Position numbers and translations under genes: made by a program. From contig CP136063.1 in assembly GCA_032622095.1 (NCBI GenBank), forward strand, positions 267,089,426 to 267,153,425: a stretch of 64,000 nt of DNA, written 5' to 3'. Below the pieces are notes generated by a model, which was not told the origin of the DNA, did no database searches, and worked only from the letters and a program-made list of their open reading frames with translations. How positions within the stretch are numbered: position 1 is the stretch's first letter; each line of letters opens with the position of its first letter. Below are positions 1 to 12,625 of this stretch, in pieces. This DNA comes from Siphonodentalium dalli (Eukaryota; Mollusca; Scaphopoda; Gadilida; Siphonodentaliidae).

Positions 1-626
1 AGAAAAACATGTGAGAATATTTTTCTAATTATGAGAACTAAATTTACTTGGTAAGAAAACATTGTTATTGTTTTGAGTTGACCACAAACTTTTCTTAATG
101 TTAGAAATTGCTAGAAACGCATTTTCTTATATTTCTAGAAATTTGAGAATATTTTTCTTAATTTTGTCTAGAAAGTAACATATTAGAAATAAATTCCAGA
201 TTTCAGAAAAAAAAATTCTAGATATAAGATCAAGAAAATGTTCTATGTTTACTCCCAAATGTTCTAGTCTAGAAAACATTTTCTTTGACGTTTGATTAAA
301 AAATTCTTACATTTTTCTAGATATTTAGAAAAAGTCTTTCTAGGATGTAAGAAAATATTTCTTACCTTTTCTAGATATTGAGAAAATTACTTACTAGGAT
401 TTGAGAAATTATTTCTTGCTATTCAGAAAAATAATTAGTCCGTTCTTAGAAAACATTAAGAAAAATATTCTGATAATTAGAATTTAAATTTCAATAAGAA
501 ATTGATTTTCTAAATATTAGAAAATTTTATGCAAGAACAGTTTATAGGTATACTCCCAAGATAATATTTCTTGTTTTAAGTTGTTTTTTGTTATCTCAAA
601 ATAAGAAAATTATTTTTGGCAGTGCA
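1..626 (+). repeat. AT-rich dispersed repeat, family A, copy 1 (5' part outside the window)
   Basis: The stretch is built from many TTCTAGAAA-like and AGAAAATATTTCT-like words. It ends near a TTTTTGGCAGTG terminus at about 615-626. The part from about 300 to 626 is the reverse complement of 20229-20561, including the words ACTCCCAAGATAATAT and TCTAGATATTGAGAAAA, so this is a dispersed element. The second copy ends in short inverted CACTGCCA / TGGCATAG-type termini, which suggests a non-autonomous DNA transposon. No coding potential is seen. The other end of this copy lies beyond base 1. Confidence 0.75.
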
Positions 627-2440
627 CTTCTACTTAATTCTTCATTTGCTTTATCTGCCTAACATATTTTTTTTCATCCAGAAAGCACAGTCTTATGCAG
701 AAGAGAACACCATGTTGTTCATGGAAAATCAGCAAAAGCTGAAATAAACGTTAACTACATATTTTTCGGATTACAGAGCTAGATGCAATGGATAAATACT
801 TGTGAAAAGTAGTCACTGGGACCGCGAACTGCACTTTCATGCACGTTTATTCGGGTCTGCACCTTTATTATATTGGATCAGGATATCCAACCTGCATGTT
901 TATTTGGAACACTATAGAGTACTCGGACAGCCTTGTATGTATGTTATTGCGGTTGATTGACTCTGGTGTGATATTGACAGATTCGTTTTTGACAGTTTCG
1001 ACCACCCACCACACGGCATACCTTCTTGCAAATCATTTACACACACCCTTACACATATTGTCATATTGTATAGTGATTTATCAAATTACAAAGTGATTGG
1101 GAACAAATTACATAAACTTACAGAAGTTCCCTCTCCCGATACAATGTTCAATTACAATATTTGTGAACAGGACAACACAGTGTTTACAACTGTGGTGTAT
1201 TATATAGACGAAAAAAAGAAGATTAAAAGCTGTATATATATGGTAAGAGCGTGTATGTGTTGCTATTGAGAATGCGAACGGTTATCTTGGTAACACTTGA
1301 TTTTCCTTATGTTTGTGTCTTAAGACATAAATATGGTACATATAATGCGGCTTTCTCATAAAAAAAAACAATGTGCTAATTGCTATCTCTCTTCTGTCAT
1401 ATATATCCTCATTCCTGTTGATATCCTGAGTTTGATTCTTTGCAGCTAAAAAGTTATCAAAAAGTGATGTGGGCGGACAGGCGCAGCCACAACATGACGC
1501 CGTTTAGACATTTATGTTGAACGTTATATATGGAAAGACCTATAGGAGATTTTGACATATTGGGAGAAATTTGGGTTGATAATTCTTCTGGAATATATAA
1601 AATGTCAATTTGTTATGAATGACCCGCCTTTCGACAGAACATAATATACGTTATATTGTGATTAATTTACGGTAAAATGGTGCGACGTTGACGGTTCAGA
1701 GCTTATGTTCAATGAACTTCAATCTCGTATCGGTCAAATATATACACTCAAAGTCGACAAATTTGCATACCATGTTACCGTCAATATCTAACAATTACTT
1801 ATAGAATTACCCTCATTATATTTTTTATGTTATAATATCATGGAGAGCACATGCAGTGACAAAGTTACCAAGCCCAGCTTGAATTTACTGGTGGAATATT
1901 ATCTCTATACGGATATACAGTAGCCACAATCATTGTAAAATCCGTGTTTTTGTCTGTTGCCTTGTAACACAAATGTCGAAAGACATTGATATGCTAAATT
2001 TTGATAAATATGACCGCTAAAAGTTTCAACATTTAAACAATATCTCAGTTGTTGGAAATTGTTATCAAATTCCGCCAATAAACACAAATAGCCATCTCTT
2101 TTAATAAATATTAGAGACTATAGTATGGAAAGCTGGCCAATTATTCAGAGTCAATTCGACTCCCGATACCATCACTCGTTCAGGGTCTATAATTTAAGCA
2201 TATTAAAAAATATATATTATGATAAACATACCAATCATAAATTATTTCTTCCTCATAATTAATTGGATATGTATCTTGAACCTTACACTAAAATCCTAAA
2301 AGATTTGCCTTTTTTGTTTTGTTATGTTAATAACTTTGAACACCAAACAACACAAAATTCGTACCGCTATCGCCACAAGAGTCCACATATAACTGCGAGG
2401 GTTTAACCTATCCAAAAAATAAATTAATTGTATAATATAT
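627..2440. other. Intergenic AT-rich sequence, nothing recognised
   Basis: Only short open frames occur here (for example 839-1096 and 1066-1269). None shows a recognisable motif, a convincing codon pattern or splice context. No RNA gene or repeat structure was identified. Confidence 0.5.
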
Positions 2441-2441
2441 A

Positions 2442-3819
2442 GAGTATCTCCAACGAGTTATGTTGGGGTATAAGATTTTGTGAAACGAGATTGATAAATT
2501 TGATTCAGCAGGGGTTGTAGACGAGTTGTGAATCAAAGTTATTAAAAAATCTTATATCCCAGCATAACGAGTTGAAGATCTTGTGTATCACATGAACAAA
2601 ATAGAGCTTTATGCCTTTTCAACAAAACAATATCATTAAAAGAATCTTTAAAATGCATACATTTACATTGTTGACTGAGATGCTTCACAGCCGTATATAT
2701 ACGACAGTATAAATATTTCGCACTCACGATTGCAACGAAAAATATAGTCTCCTGTCTATTTTCGTAAGCGCAAAGAAGTTGGACAAGAATTTTGTATTGT
2801 CTTGTCACCCTGCCGACAGCCTCTCTATAAATCTTGTATTGTCTTGTCACCCTGCCGACAGCCTCTCTATAAATCTTGAAATTGCGAGGATATGTTACCG
2901 TCGATACATACATAAGACTGAATGCCATTGTATAGTGTTTTCAAATATTGTATAAAGTTATGTCCGAAGCCAAAAAGTTCAAAAACATTTGTCACGAATG
3001 ACCATGACACTGAGATTTAGCTGTAATATTATGCCTGCAGTTTGTCCACACATTTCTGTTGGAAAAAAAATCTAAAACACGATGCAATTTGGGAAGTAAA
3101 TCGTCAATTTTCGTGGGTTTTCTCCGACGGCAATCCGACGATGGGCCGTTTTCAACATTGCTAGAATAGGCATTTTAAAAGTGGTGTTACTGTTCATTTT
3201 AATGCTATTTTTGTTGAAAGCACTTGTGATGGTGGACTTCCATCACAAATTTCGTTGCGATCCTACAACCCATGCATGGCTGCGTCCGTATCTGCATGCA
3301 TGCATGCATTCACAGAACCTCAGATGAACATAAAACCATTATTGTCACTTAATATTCTAGTCAGACAAACAAAGAAAGATCACTCTATAATTGACTCGTG
3401 AAACCCATATTTTATCATTTAAAAAGCCATCGCATACTTCCTTGTCTCTCATAGTTACATATCACTTGGCATCGCGCCATCAAAATGACATTGCGTCTTT
3501 ACATTGATTAAGGCGGATTAATAATATTTCGAAAAGCCGCGCACGACACTGACACCAGACAATGCAGAATTGTGGCTTTGTTCATTAAAGTTAAATTATT
3601 GTCCAACTTCGTTGCACTAAAGAAGATAGACACAAAGACAAAGAGGCAAAGTGGGGGACTATATTTTCCGTCGCCAGCACCAGAGCGCGCAATACTGTCG
3701 TATACGGTTGTGAGGCGTCTCAAATCGTTTGATAAATTTTACGACTCGCTGAGAATCAAATTTATCAAACTCGTTTCTTAAAATCTTATATCCCAACATA
3801 ACTCGTTGGAGATCCTCCA
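2442..3819. mobile_element. Element with foldback ends (inverted repeats of about 60 bp)
   Basis: The left end (2442-2505, with CTCCAACGAGTTATGTTGGG) is the reverse complement of the right end (3752-3819, with CCCAACATAACTCGTTGGAG), and the similarity continues through the words AAATCTTATA and GATAAATTTGATTC. The left end is also followed by its own inverted partner at 2533-2577, so 2442-2577 folds on itself. This is the architecture of a foldback or MITE-type element of about 1.38 kb. The interior holds no recognisable transposase, so it would be non-autonomous. The target duplication was not resolved. Confidence 0.65.
2793..2876. repeat. 42-bp tandem duplication
   Basis: A 42-bp unit containing TTGTCTTGTCACCCTGCCGA and GCCTCTCTATAAATC is repeated twice head to tail with almost no change. 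It lies inside the foldback-ended element and has the look of a recent replication slip. Confidence 0.85.
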
Positions 3820-4985
3820 TGTATACATATATATACAGTTAGGCGACAACCAATTTGGATTGAAACCACTGGAGCCGGAGACATTCATCTTCTGCTGCCA
3901 GATCGGTCCCACAGGACGATAGAGTAATTCCTCTCAATTATTCAGTGTTTCACAGTCAATCGCCCCCTGTTAGTGTGTTGGGCATTAGAAACACACTCTT
4001 CAATGCAGACAATCGCATGCTATCCGGAGGGACTGTGTCGTAATCTGCCAATGGCGATTAGTTTTGCTGAACCAGAAATTTGATCAGCTTGCATCGGTGA
4101 TCGAGTTTATTCGGAGAAGAGACAACTAATACGCAATTTCTTCATTTCGTTTCTTTATTAAGTTATATCTTCCACCTGCTTTGCGTTGTATACATATGTA
4201 TATAATATATATAATACAATATCAATTTGAACCGCATAAAATAGTCGGTGTTCTTATATATTTCACACGACAAAAATGGATAACAGTTTGACAAGCAATT
4301 ATGGGTGAGAACTCAGAAATAAATTATTCAGAAGTTCGTCCATACATCCATTGTTTCGGAGAAGTGTTGGCCTCCACACATTTCCGATCAAGCTTCCCCA
4401 GCAGCCTACGCAAAATGAATTTTAATGAACATAGGTGTCACGTCGAGCGGAAATGTAGTCGTATAATATGGAATCAGAGAGCTAACTGTGTTCCAGAGTC
4501 GGGGAGCGAGTGCACCGTGGAATTGCTAAAGGTGAAGGTAACTGAAGAATGACCTTCACCTGATAGATGTGACACGTTATTACGCCACCTGTGGTGTATC
4601 TAGCTGCTGAGATTTTGATATTGCGTGGTGGACAGGGCGAGTGCATTGTGGGGCTTTTATTTATTTATAGAGTTGGAAATTCCGTTTATTTAAAAGTCGG
4701 AACTACGCGACCAGTAGGCCAAGTCCAGTAAAACGGTTCGTTATGTGAAGGGAGGTCAACAAAAGTGAACGGACGGCTGACTCGGGGCTCCGCAAAACAA
4801 TGTATATATCGCGACTGGACAATATTCAAGAGTGACAGAATTGGAACACCTTCTGGACACATGTGCGAAGAACAGGATGCAGGTTGTACATTTTCTTTAA
4901 AACGACCCAAAAACATTATATTCGTATTTGTATTGCACCACATCGTTCAAGTCATTCACACTTCACTGACTTTTTGTGTTTACTG
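3820..4985. other. Intergenic sequence, nothing recognised
   Basis: Short open frames exist (for example 4301-4552, 83 codons), but none carries a motif I recognise. A small hairpin of GGTGAAGG / CCTTCACC type lies near 4530-4560. The true 5' end of the downstream LINE could extend into the last part of this interval. Confidence 0.45.
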
Positions 4986-5133
4986 ACAGTGGCCAGCGAT
5001 CGAACAGCTGAACAATAACAACCGCTGATTGAGAACTATTGTTGTGTATTGTGTGTACGCCGAGCGAAGCGACAAAGTACATCGCCGGTCGACTTCTCGG
5101 AAATATTAACCCTTTCAACGCCGGGTCTGAAAT

Positions 5134-6213
5134 ATGTCATTGGATGAAACTGTCAGTATTTTAAGCCAGAGCAGAGATGTCATGTATCCAGATATAAGTG
5201 AATGTGGTACACCGGGCACGGTAAGCTCATTAAATCCAAATGACGGAGGAACAAATTCCATTTTGAATGCTTTGCGGAATCTGGAACTAAATATGAACGC
5301 CAAACTTCAAGCCATGGACGCTAAAATGGACACGCGACTTATGGGCATAGAAACCAAGGTCAGCAAGTTGGACAGTATGGAGGTGCATTTGGCTAATCTG
5401 GGATCGAAAGTTTATTCTGTGGAGCAGAGAGTGGGCAAGATTGAATCAAACTGGAAGGCACTTGAAGATGACATCGGTTTTGTCCCGACAGCTGTGGAAA
5501 CAATTAATTCTACAAAGCATGAAATAGGGACCATGCTATTGGATTTTCAAGAGAGGTGTAGAGAGTACGAGGACAGGATAACAGCGATGGAAGAATATCA
5601 GGGGGAGCTCAAGGACAGGGTTGTTGATTTACAGTGTCGTAGCATGGCATATAACCTCATATTTGGTGGTATTGCAGAGAGTGTTGATAGATAAGATACC
5701 GAACAGTTATTGAGGAATTTTTTGAGGGACGAGATGTCAGTGGCGTATGCTGAGGATATCCCATTCGGGAATGTGCATAGAATTGGCAAGAAAGGTGGAA
5801 GTGTTACGAGTACGTTTGCCGGCGCCAGACCCAAAGTACAAGGGCCGCGTTCGATAATAGCCAGGTTCGTGCACAATAAGGACATGACGAGTGTCCTTTC
5901 AAATACAAGGAAATTGAAAAATACAAACTTTATAGTCCGACAACAGTTTCCCCAGGAGATTGAAGATGATAGAAAGAAACTTTATCCGGAAAAGAAGAAA
6001 GCCAAATATGCCGGGAAGGATGTGAAGCTATACAGGAATAAGCTGTACATCGATGGCAAATTATTTACATTGCCAGATAAAAAGGATGAGCAGTACAATG
6101 CAGATACAGTTGACGATGGTATGGAATATCAAAATGTTAGTCCGAGTGAGAGACGAGCGAAGAAGCCGCGCCTCCGTTCGGGGTCAGACACTCATCAGAA
6201 AGGTTATCCGTAG
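5134..6213 (+). pseudogene. LINE ORF1 protein, split by one in-frame stop
   Basis: Two adjacent open stretches (5134-5694 and 5710-6213) lie in the same frame and are separated by a TAA at 5692-5694. Together they read as one protein of about 359 codons. Residues about 45-150 are rich in heptad-like leucine and charged positions (LDSMEVHLANLGSKV), which suggests a trimerising coiled coil. A region then resembles the L1 ORF1p RRM and C-terminal domain: NLIFGGIAE, FGNVHRIGKKGG, PRSIIARFVHNKD, DDRKKLYPEKKKAKYAGK. In that family the protein binds the element's own RNA and accompanies the ORF2 enzyme during retrotransposition. The start is chosen at the first methionine before the coiled coil. The stop may be a recent point mutation or an assembly error. 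ORF2 begins 51 bp downstream. Confidence 0.8.
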
Positions 6214-6264
6214 GACGGGTATGGAGGTTGGAGTGATGATGTCAATGGGGAAGTTTCCTCTGAT

Positions 6265-9200
6265 GTGCTCATATGTAAAAACATTTATCGAACTGTACAT
6301 GACCGAGATGTAAGCAATTGTGCTGATTGTGATGAACTGACTCTTAGTGTTTATGAACCACATAGTACATATATTGATAATTTTGTTGATTCGCCATATG
6401 ACAATTATATACATACTAATGATATACGTGTACATGATGTACCTAGTAATGAAATATGCGATGTAAACGAACATGGTGTGAATTTGGATGCTGATATGAA
6501 ATGCGATAATCTCACTGACTTTGATAATCATATGCGCCATGAGACTAGATATTATGATACAAGATGTAAAGTACCCATTTCTAGAAGCGACGTAACCGAT
6601 AATGTCCTCCATGGAAAACAACTCGATTGTGATTGTTCTCACCTAGAAAAAGTTTGCGGTTTTGTAAACGAGAAAGGGGTAGATTTAGATTTGTTGTCAA
6701 TTGCCTTCATAAATGTATGTGGGCTACAACATAAGCTTAATTTTGATGAATTTGAATATTTTGTAAACAGAAATGATATTATTGGATTTGCAGAAACAAA
6801 AATGGATGATGCTGACAATATCATTATACCTGGGTATCATTTGTTCTGTAATAACAGAAGTGCTTTGATGAGACATAAATCTGGTGGCATAGCCGTTGCG
6901 ATAAAAGATAGCATGCGTCAATTTGTGAAGGTAATTCGGAGTAATTGTAAACTTGTACTTTGGCTAGAGGTAAAACGAAGGGCCGCGGAAACCAATAAAT
7001 ATGTTCTGATTGGAATTGTATACATCCCACCCCAGGGTAGCGCATATTCATCGGCTACATGTTATGATGAACTGGATGAGGAAATTTTGTCAATGAAAAA
7101 CGATAAAAGGAATATGATTTTAATCGGAGATTTCAACGCGCGTACACATTCGATGCCTGACGCAGAGTTAGAACCATTTGTTGACGAAGATAACGATTTC
7201 AACTCGGGTATGAGTTCACTATATACTGATATCGTCATGAGACTTAACTACTTCGACATCCCCGTTGAGAGAGCATCTATGGATAGTCACAAAAATGGAT
7301 TTGGGGATAAATTTATAGCAGCATGTAAAGGCAATGGACTTTTAATATGGAATGGACGCATGGGATCAGACAAAGGAACTGGGAAATTAACTTGTAGGAA
7401 CAGTAGTTTGGTTGATTATGCTATTTCTGAAATTGACTTACTGAATCCGATACATAAATTTGTTGTGCCCGATTTTTGCCACACCCTATCCGATGTACAT
7501 TCCCCCCTCTGCCTTACACTGAAATGCGAAAATACTAACACATGTACGCATCCATTGGAGCTTGATCCGGAACCTGCCGCGACACACGGAACTAAACTGT
7601 GGAACCAATCTAAATGTGATATTTTTGTAGAAAATCTCAACCGCGATGATATAAGCACACTCAAACGTGATTTACTAGATAAAAGTGCACACAATATTGA
7701 CGGTATAGCCGATGAAATCCAACGACTTTACAAAACCTCTGCAACGCAATCATTCGGTACTTGGCGAAAAAATAAACATGGACATAGACATAAGCCATGG
7801 TTTGACCAAGCGTGTAAAGATGCAAGATCAAAATTTAGAAATGCGCGGAAATTTAATAAAAAGACAAAAAACGAGCAATCATCAGCCACATTGCGAGAGT
7901 GTAGCAAAACATATAAAAATGTAATGAACCACAGTATTCTGAAATATAATTTTCACTTTTCTAAAAAACTTAAAGCTATGAAAAGCAGTCATCCAAGAGA
8001 TTACTGGAAAATTCTTAACCGCAAAGCAACGGTAAAACCGTTGATCGACGCCAATAGCTTTGCTGAACATATGCGCAAAGTTGTCAATGACGCCCGCGCT
8101 GATAGTGACTTTGACACGATTGAGCTAAATAGCACCGTGATGGAAACTCCAGAAATTAATATCCCTATAACAGAAGAAGAAATTAGGAATGCTTGCAGGA
8201 AAATAAAAAATAACAAAAGCCCGGGAAATGATGATATACTAAATGAACACATCAAAGTGTCTCTAGACCTTTTACTCCCGATTTATGTAGACTTCTTCAA
8301 CTGGATTTTTGATAGTGGTATAATCCCGTCCGAATGGCTCATAGGAACAGTTAGCCCCATCTATAAAAACAAAGGAGATATGCATAACTGCGAAAATTAT
8401 CGTCCTATAACACTATTAAGTTGTCTTGGGAAGTTGTTTACGCGAATCCTTGATAACAGACTCAGAACATTCGTTGAAACAAATAACGTAATATCCAATG
8501 CGCAAACGGGTTTCAGGACTGGCTTATCGACATCTGACCATATATTTACGTTGTCTGCCTTAATCAACATTACTAAACATATGAAGAAAAAGATATTCTG
8601 TGCATTTATAGATTTTAAACAGGCATTTGATTCAGTGTGGCGTGCCGGGTTGTGGTTCAAGCTCCAGATGCAGGGAATTAATGGTAAATTTTTAAATGTT
8701 GTACATAATATTTACCAGGGTATTAAGTCACGAGTTAATGTAGGTGAGCTGCACTCGGACTATTTCACAAGTAATGTCGGCCTTAGGCAAGGAGAGAACT
8801 TATCACCGATGCTATTCTGTCTATTTTTAAATGACATTGAATCTTTCCTCTTAAGTAAGGACATTGACGGCCTAAAAGAAATATCTAATGACATAGAAAA
8901 CACAGTGGCGATTTATCTAAGAATTTTTGTACTTCTATATGCTGACGATACTGTACTGCTAGCTGAATCTAAGGATGGCCTACAGAAAGCTTTAAATGCA
9001 TTTTATGAATACTGTGAAGACTGGAGATTAACCGTTAACACTGCCAAAACGAAAGTGATAATTTTTGCTTCCTCGCACCGACACATAAAACAACAAAAAT
9101 TCAAGCTGGGCGATTCCAACATCGAGGTAGTGAACGAATACAAATATCTTGGGATACCTTTTTTCCACACTGGCTCATTCTACAGAGCAAGACGCAATAA

Positions 9201-10317
9201 TGAGAAAAAAGCGATTTCGTCTATGTTTGGCGTGATAAGGAAAATAAGACAATATAATCTTGCTTTCGATTGCCAAATTGACCTTTTTAATAAAATGGTC
9301 CTCCCAGTGATGCTATATGGGTGTGATGTGTTTGGGTTTGAGAAAACTGATTGCTTTGAACGGGTGCAACTAAAATTTTTGAAAATAATCTTAAAAATGA
9401 AACCGAGTACGCCTAGTTGTATGGTTTATGGAGAAAGTGGATGCTATCCGATATATATTCATATTGAAACGTCTATGATAAGATTATGGGCGAAACTTGT
9501 CAACCGATATTCATATAATCTGTCGAGTGTTGTATACCAATATTTGTACTCTTATGCCCTTCGATCTGGGATTGAACACCCATGGCTTAATAGAGTAAAA
9601 GATATACTCAATAAATGTGGTCTCACCTATATATGGGATGCTCAGTCGGTTGGTGATGGTAAATACCTTGCTCGATATGTTGAACAGTCGTTAAAGGACC
9701 AATACTTGCAATCATGGAACGAAACTTTAGCCCAGAGCTCAAAATGTAGTCTATATAAAAAATTTAAAATATCTTTTGGCATAGAGAAATATCTTTTACA
9801 ACTGCCGCCAAAATTCTGTCACTGTCACTGTCACTGTCACTGTCACTGCCACTGTCTAAGACCTGTTGGGAAACACACCTTTTTCAAATTGATATCGAGG
9901 CAGTCAGGTCGCGCCAGCGACCGCTGCCGCGGGGGCCTGATGGCTCATAAAAACAACTCTATATATAAGCGCCCGCGGCTACCACTTTATAGCATCAAGG
10001 GTAGACTGAGCAAATCGAGACGGGATGCTGGTCCCGCCAAACTCTCCAGACGGCATCGACATATCAAAACGCATGCGATTCTCGCCTATCGTATCCGTAT
10101 TTGGACGAGATTGTAAGACCATAGCCTGGGCAACGAATACCATTATCTATTCATATGCAACGAACTTTCGTCCTTCCGAAGAACCTATCTGAAAACATAC
10201 TTTCAAAGTAATCCGACTTATGAAAAACTAAAAACTCTTTTTAATGACGGAAATAAAACAAACATGTTGAAATTAGCCAGATTTGCATCGGAAATAGTTA
10301 CCAAAGCAGCCATTTAA
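6265..10317 (+). pseudogene. LINE ORF2: endonuclease-reverse transcriptase, C-terminus damaged
   Basis: The open frame runs from ATG 6265 to TAA 10114-10116 (1283 codons). The endonuclease-like region covers about residues 143-420, with GFAETK (174-179), GDFNAR (288-293) and LSDVHSPL (408-415), a variant of the usual SDH motif. The reverse transcriptase covers about 640-965: ENYRPITLLS (710-719), FIDFKQAFD (781-789), GLRQGENLSP (839-848), YADD (892-895) and YKYLGI (960-965). From about residue 1184 a (TGTCAC)n tract encodes a Cys-His run, and the following 90 residues do not look like the family. A conserved-looking tail with GNEYHYLFICNE resumes in the same frame after the TAA and ends at a TAA at 10315-10317. 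A shifted frame in between reads QIETGCW, a plausible family motif, so small indels are likely. The enzyme would nick target DNA and prime reverse transcription from the element RNA. Confidence 0.85.
9816..9856 (+). repeat. (TGTCAC)n microsatellite inside LINE ORF2
   Basis: About six to seven tandem hexamers, read in frame as alternating cysteine and histidine. The position corresponds to the start of the C-terminal zinc-binding-type tail of the ORF2 protein, so expansion of an original Cys-His codon pair is a simple explanation. Confidence 0.85.
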
Positions 10318-10612
10318 ATTGGTTTAAATTGAATCTACATGCATGCCCTCCTGTACGTATATAAACATGGTCCCAGCGCAGCTTTCCCAGCTAAGTGTGT
10401 ATTTAATTTAATTATATTTCTCTGTTATTATCTCGAATTTGTTATCTTTTTTGTGTGAGTTTCCCTACTTTATTTATCTCTATTATTTTTAAACTTTTGT
10501 TGACATTATATAATTGTGATGCTATATATGTCCACCTCCAGTTCCACATATTAGTGGACGGAGAAAATAAAGAATTGAATTATAGGTGCTGGTTGTTATT
10601 GTTATTTTAACG

Positions 10613-11930
10613 GAATTCTGAGTTGGTCATTCGCGAAACCAATATATTTTATATTCTATAATTAAAACCGTGGGTATATAATATATGATCCTCTTTATGG
10701 ATATTGTAGGAAGGTAAATTTAGCTAAAGCGGTGGGATATCTTGCAAGACAACACATTTCGGTTTGCGCTATAACTGCTCAATGTTTTAAGGTGTTACAT
10801 AACGTCTGATAAAAAGAGTTCTATCTGGAATATTCACACAATTTTTTCAGAGAACATGCATAGAGTAAACATAGTCCTATCGGACTATCGTAAAGTAGTT
10901 CCGTTTAATTCGGGATTAATTAACCCTCAGACTGCCGAAACTGCCGACAATAAATTCGCTTGTTTGTGTCCCCCGAAAATCAAACTTGCCTGTTTAGAGG
11001 TCCCAATTTCGTGGCTAATGGTGATAGAATCAAAATTTTTCAGTCAAGTTCATGGATAAATTACATTACACTTAATCGGCTTATGTCCGCGGCCATAAAC
11101 CTGCGTTTTGATAACAATTTATTTGAGACAAACTGTTGCGCGGGTATCAGTCGGCGCTTATCGGTTGAAGTTATTATGATCGTGCAGCCTGCACGTGCAA
11201 CAAGTGTTCAAATACAACAGAACAAAAAATACTATGTCAAATAAATAACGTGATCAATGGACAGACAAGTTTCATTTCCGTGGGACACGAAAAAGCGAAT
11301 TTAATGTCGTCAGTTTCTGCAGTCTGAGGGTTTTAATTAATCTCCTTTACGATATCCCGATAGGACTATGTTTACTCTATGTTCTCTGAAAAAAAATGGT
11401 GTGAATATTCCCGATAGAACTATTTTTATCAGACGTTTTGTAACACATTAAAACATTGAGCAGTTAGCGCAATTTTCTGAAATTTCGGACTATTTCGTCT
11501 ATAAAAATACGATGAGCAACTGAAAATGTTTTTCAACATTCTGGAAGGGGTATATGTCCATGGTATATATGTTTAAAATTTCACGCATAAACTATGACAG
11601 ATAACAAAGTTATAATTAGTTTTATAGGCCCACCATAAATCCCCTATAATAAACGCATGCCTCCGTAAGCACATGGCTTTGCTGTGGATACTTTCGTTCC
11701 CAGCATGCATCATTCTCGCTATCTGTAAAATGTCTATGAACAATGGCTGCATGTGCCATGCACTCTTAGCTTTGATCCGCATTTAGAAGCATTCTGGTGT
11801 GGCGAATGAGAAACCTGCAGTAATTTATAAGCCGTAGTTCATTGTAATAATTTGAAGAATTACTTGTCTTAACGGAATTCTGAGGCGGTCCATTCATGTA
11901 ACTAATATATTTTATATTATGATTTATATT
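10613..11930. mobile_element. Foldback element with inverted arms of about 200 bp
   Basis: The left arm (about 10766-10972) and right arm (about 11282-11472) are imperfect reverse complements. Shared words include GAGTAAACATAGTCCTATCG, TCTGATAAAAA and AATTAACCCTCAGACTG with their complements. The loop between them is about 310 bp. Outside the arms, 10613-10670 and 11872-11930 carry a direct repeat (TTAACGGAATTCTGAG followed by AATATATTTTATATT). Short open frames inside the arms (10856-11059, 10960-11244) are probably fortuitous. No transposase is visible. Confidence 0.65.
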
Positions 11931-12625
11931 TATGACTAATAATACGATCTTGGTGGCGTTACCATTTCTGACTATGGTTTTCTTGTCAAAGGATGACATC
12001 GTGTTTATTTTATTTGTACATCATATCTAAATAATTTAAACCGATGGATTAATGGGGGAATGGATTTTTGTTAGTGGGAAATTTATTTAACTGGCTACTG
12101 TAGTTCTGGGTTTTCCAGATCAAATTTGGCTGTGGTATAGCCCTGTCGTACACTTGGGTATTTATTTTAAAAAGTAAACACATGATCTATGCTTTTTCTT
12201 GCATTTTCGTGATCAACTGGTGTCAATCTAGCAGGGTAAACATCACTGGAGTGGCCTGTAGGCTTCAGTGGACCTTTCCACAGCTGTCAATCAAATAATT
12301 ATTAGAGGATATTTTCGACCAATCAGCGACTGAGCCGGCCAATGGCTGCAATGAAAATTCTGCTGCCATCTTTCTTCACCGTAATTTTGATATCCATGCA
12401 TACATTCAGTGTTTAATTATCTATATTCAAACAACTTTTTTGTTGACAAATCATAATATACTGAGATTTATATTTGTGTCATGAACGAAACCCCATTGAG
12501 ATAATATATTGGCATAGGTTTTCTCTAACCCCATGTTTAGTTACTTTAAACCCAATATATGGTTAATTTAACCCAACGTTTGGTTACTTTTTCTAACCCA
12601 AATAGTTTAGATAACATCTCTAACC
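11931..12625. other. Intergenic sequence grading into satellite-like text
   Basis: No gene seen. From about 12490 the sequence becomes rich in TAACCCAA and GTTTGGTTA words. These look like diverged relatives of the satellite unit that starts at about 12626. Confidence 0.5.

Larger units (their letters stand above)
4990..10588 (+). mobile_element. APE-type LINE (non-LTR retrotransposon), nearly full length
   Basis: Two long frames in LINE order are present. The first has a coiled coil plus an L1-ORF1-like RNA-binding region; the second has an apurinic-like endonuclease, a reverse transcriptase with YADD, and a C-terminal tail. A 3' untranslated region of about 270 bp follows and contains AATAAA at about 10566-10571 just before the apparent end (AGAATTGAATTATAG). 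There are no long terminal repeats. The 5' boundary is an estimate. The C-terminal EYHYLFIC block resembles CR1/Daphne-like elements, whereas ORF1 is L1-like, so I leave the clade open. One stop in ORF1 and damage near the ORF2 end suggest a young but defective copy. Confidence 0.85.

Noticed and set aside
4540-4562. GGTGAAGG...CCTTCACC hairpin as a regulatory element
   Set aside because: Short, single, and not placed near a recognised gene.
6184-8660. Minus-strand frames opposite the LINE
   Set aside because: Shadows of the LINE reading frame; no independent motif.
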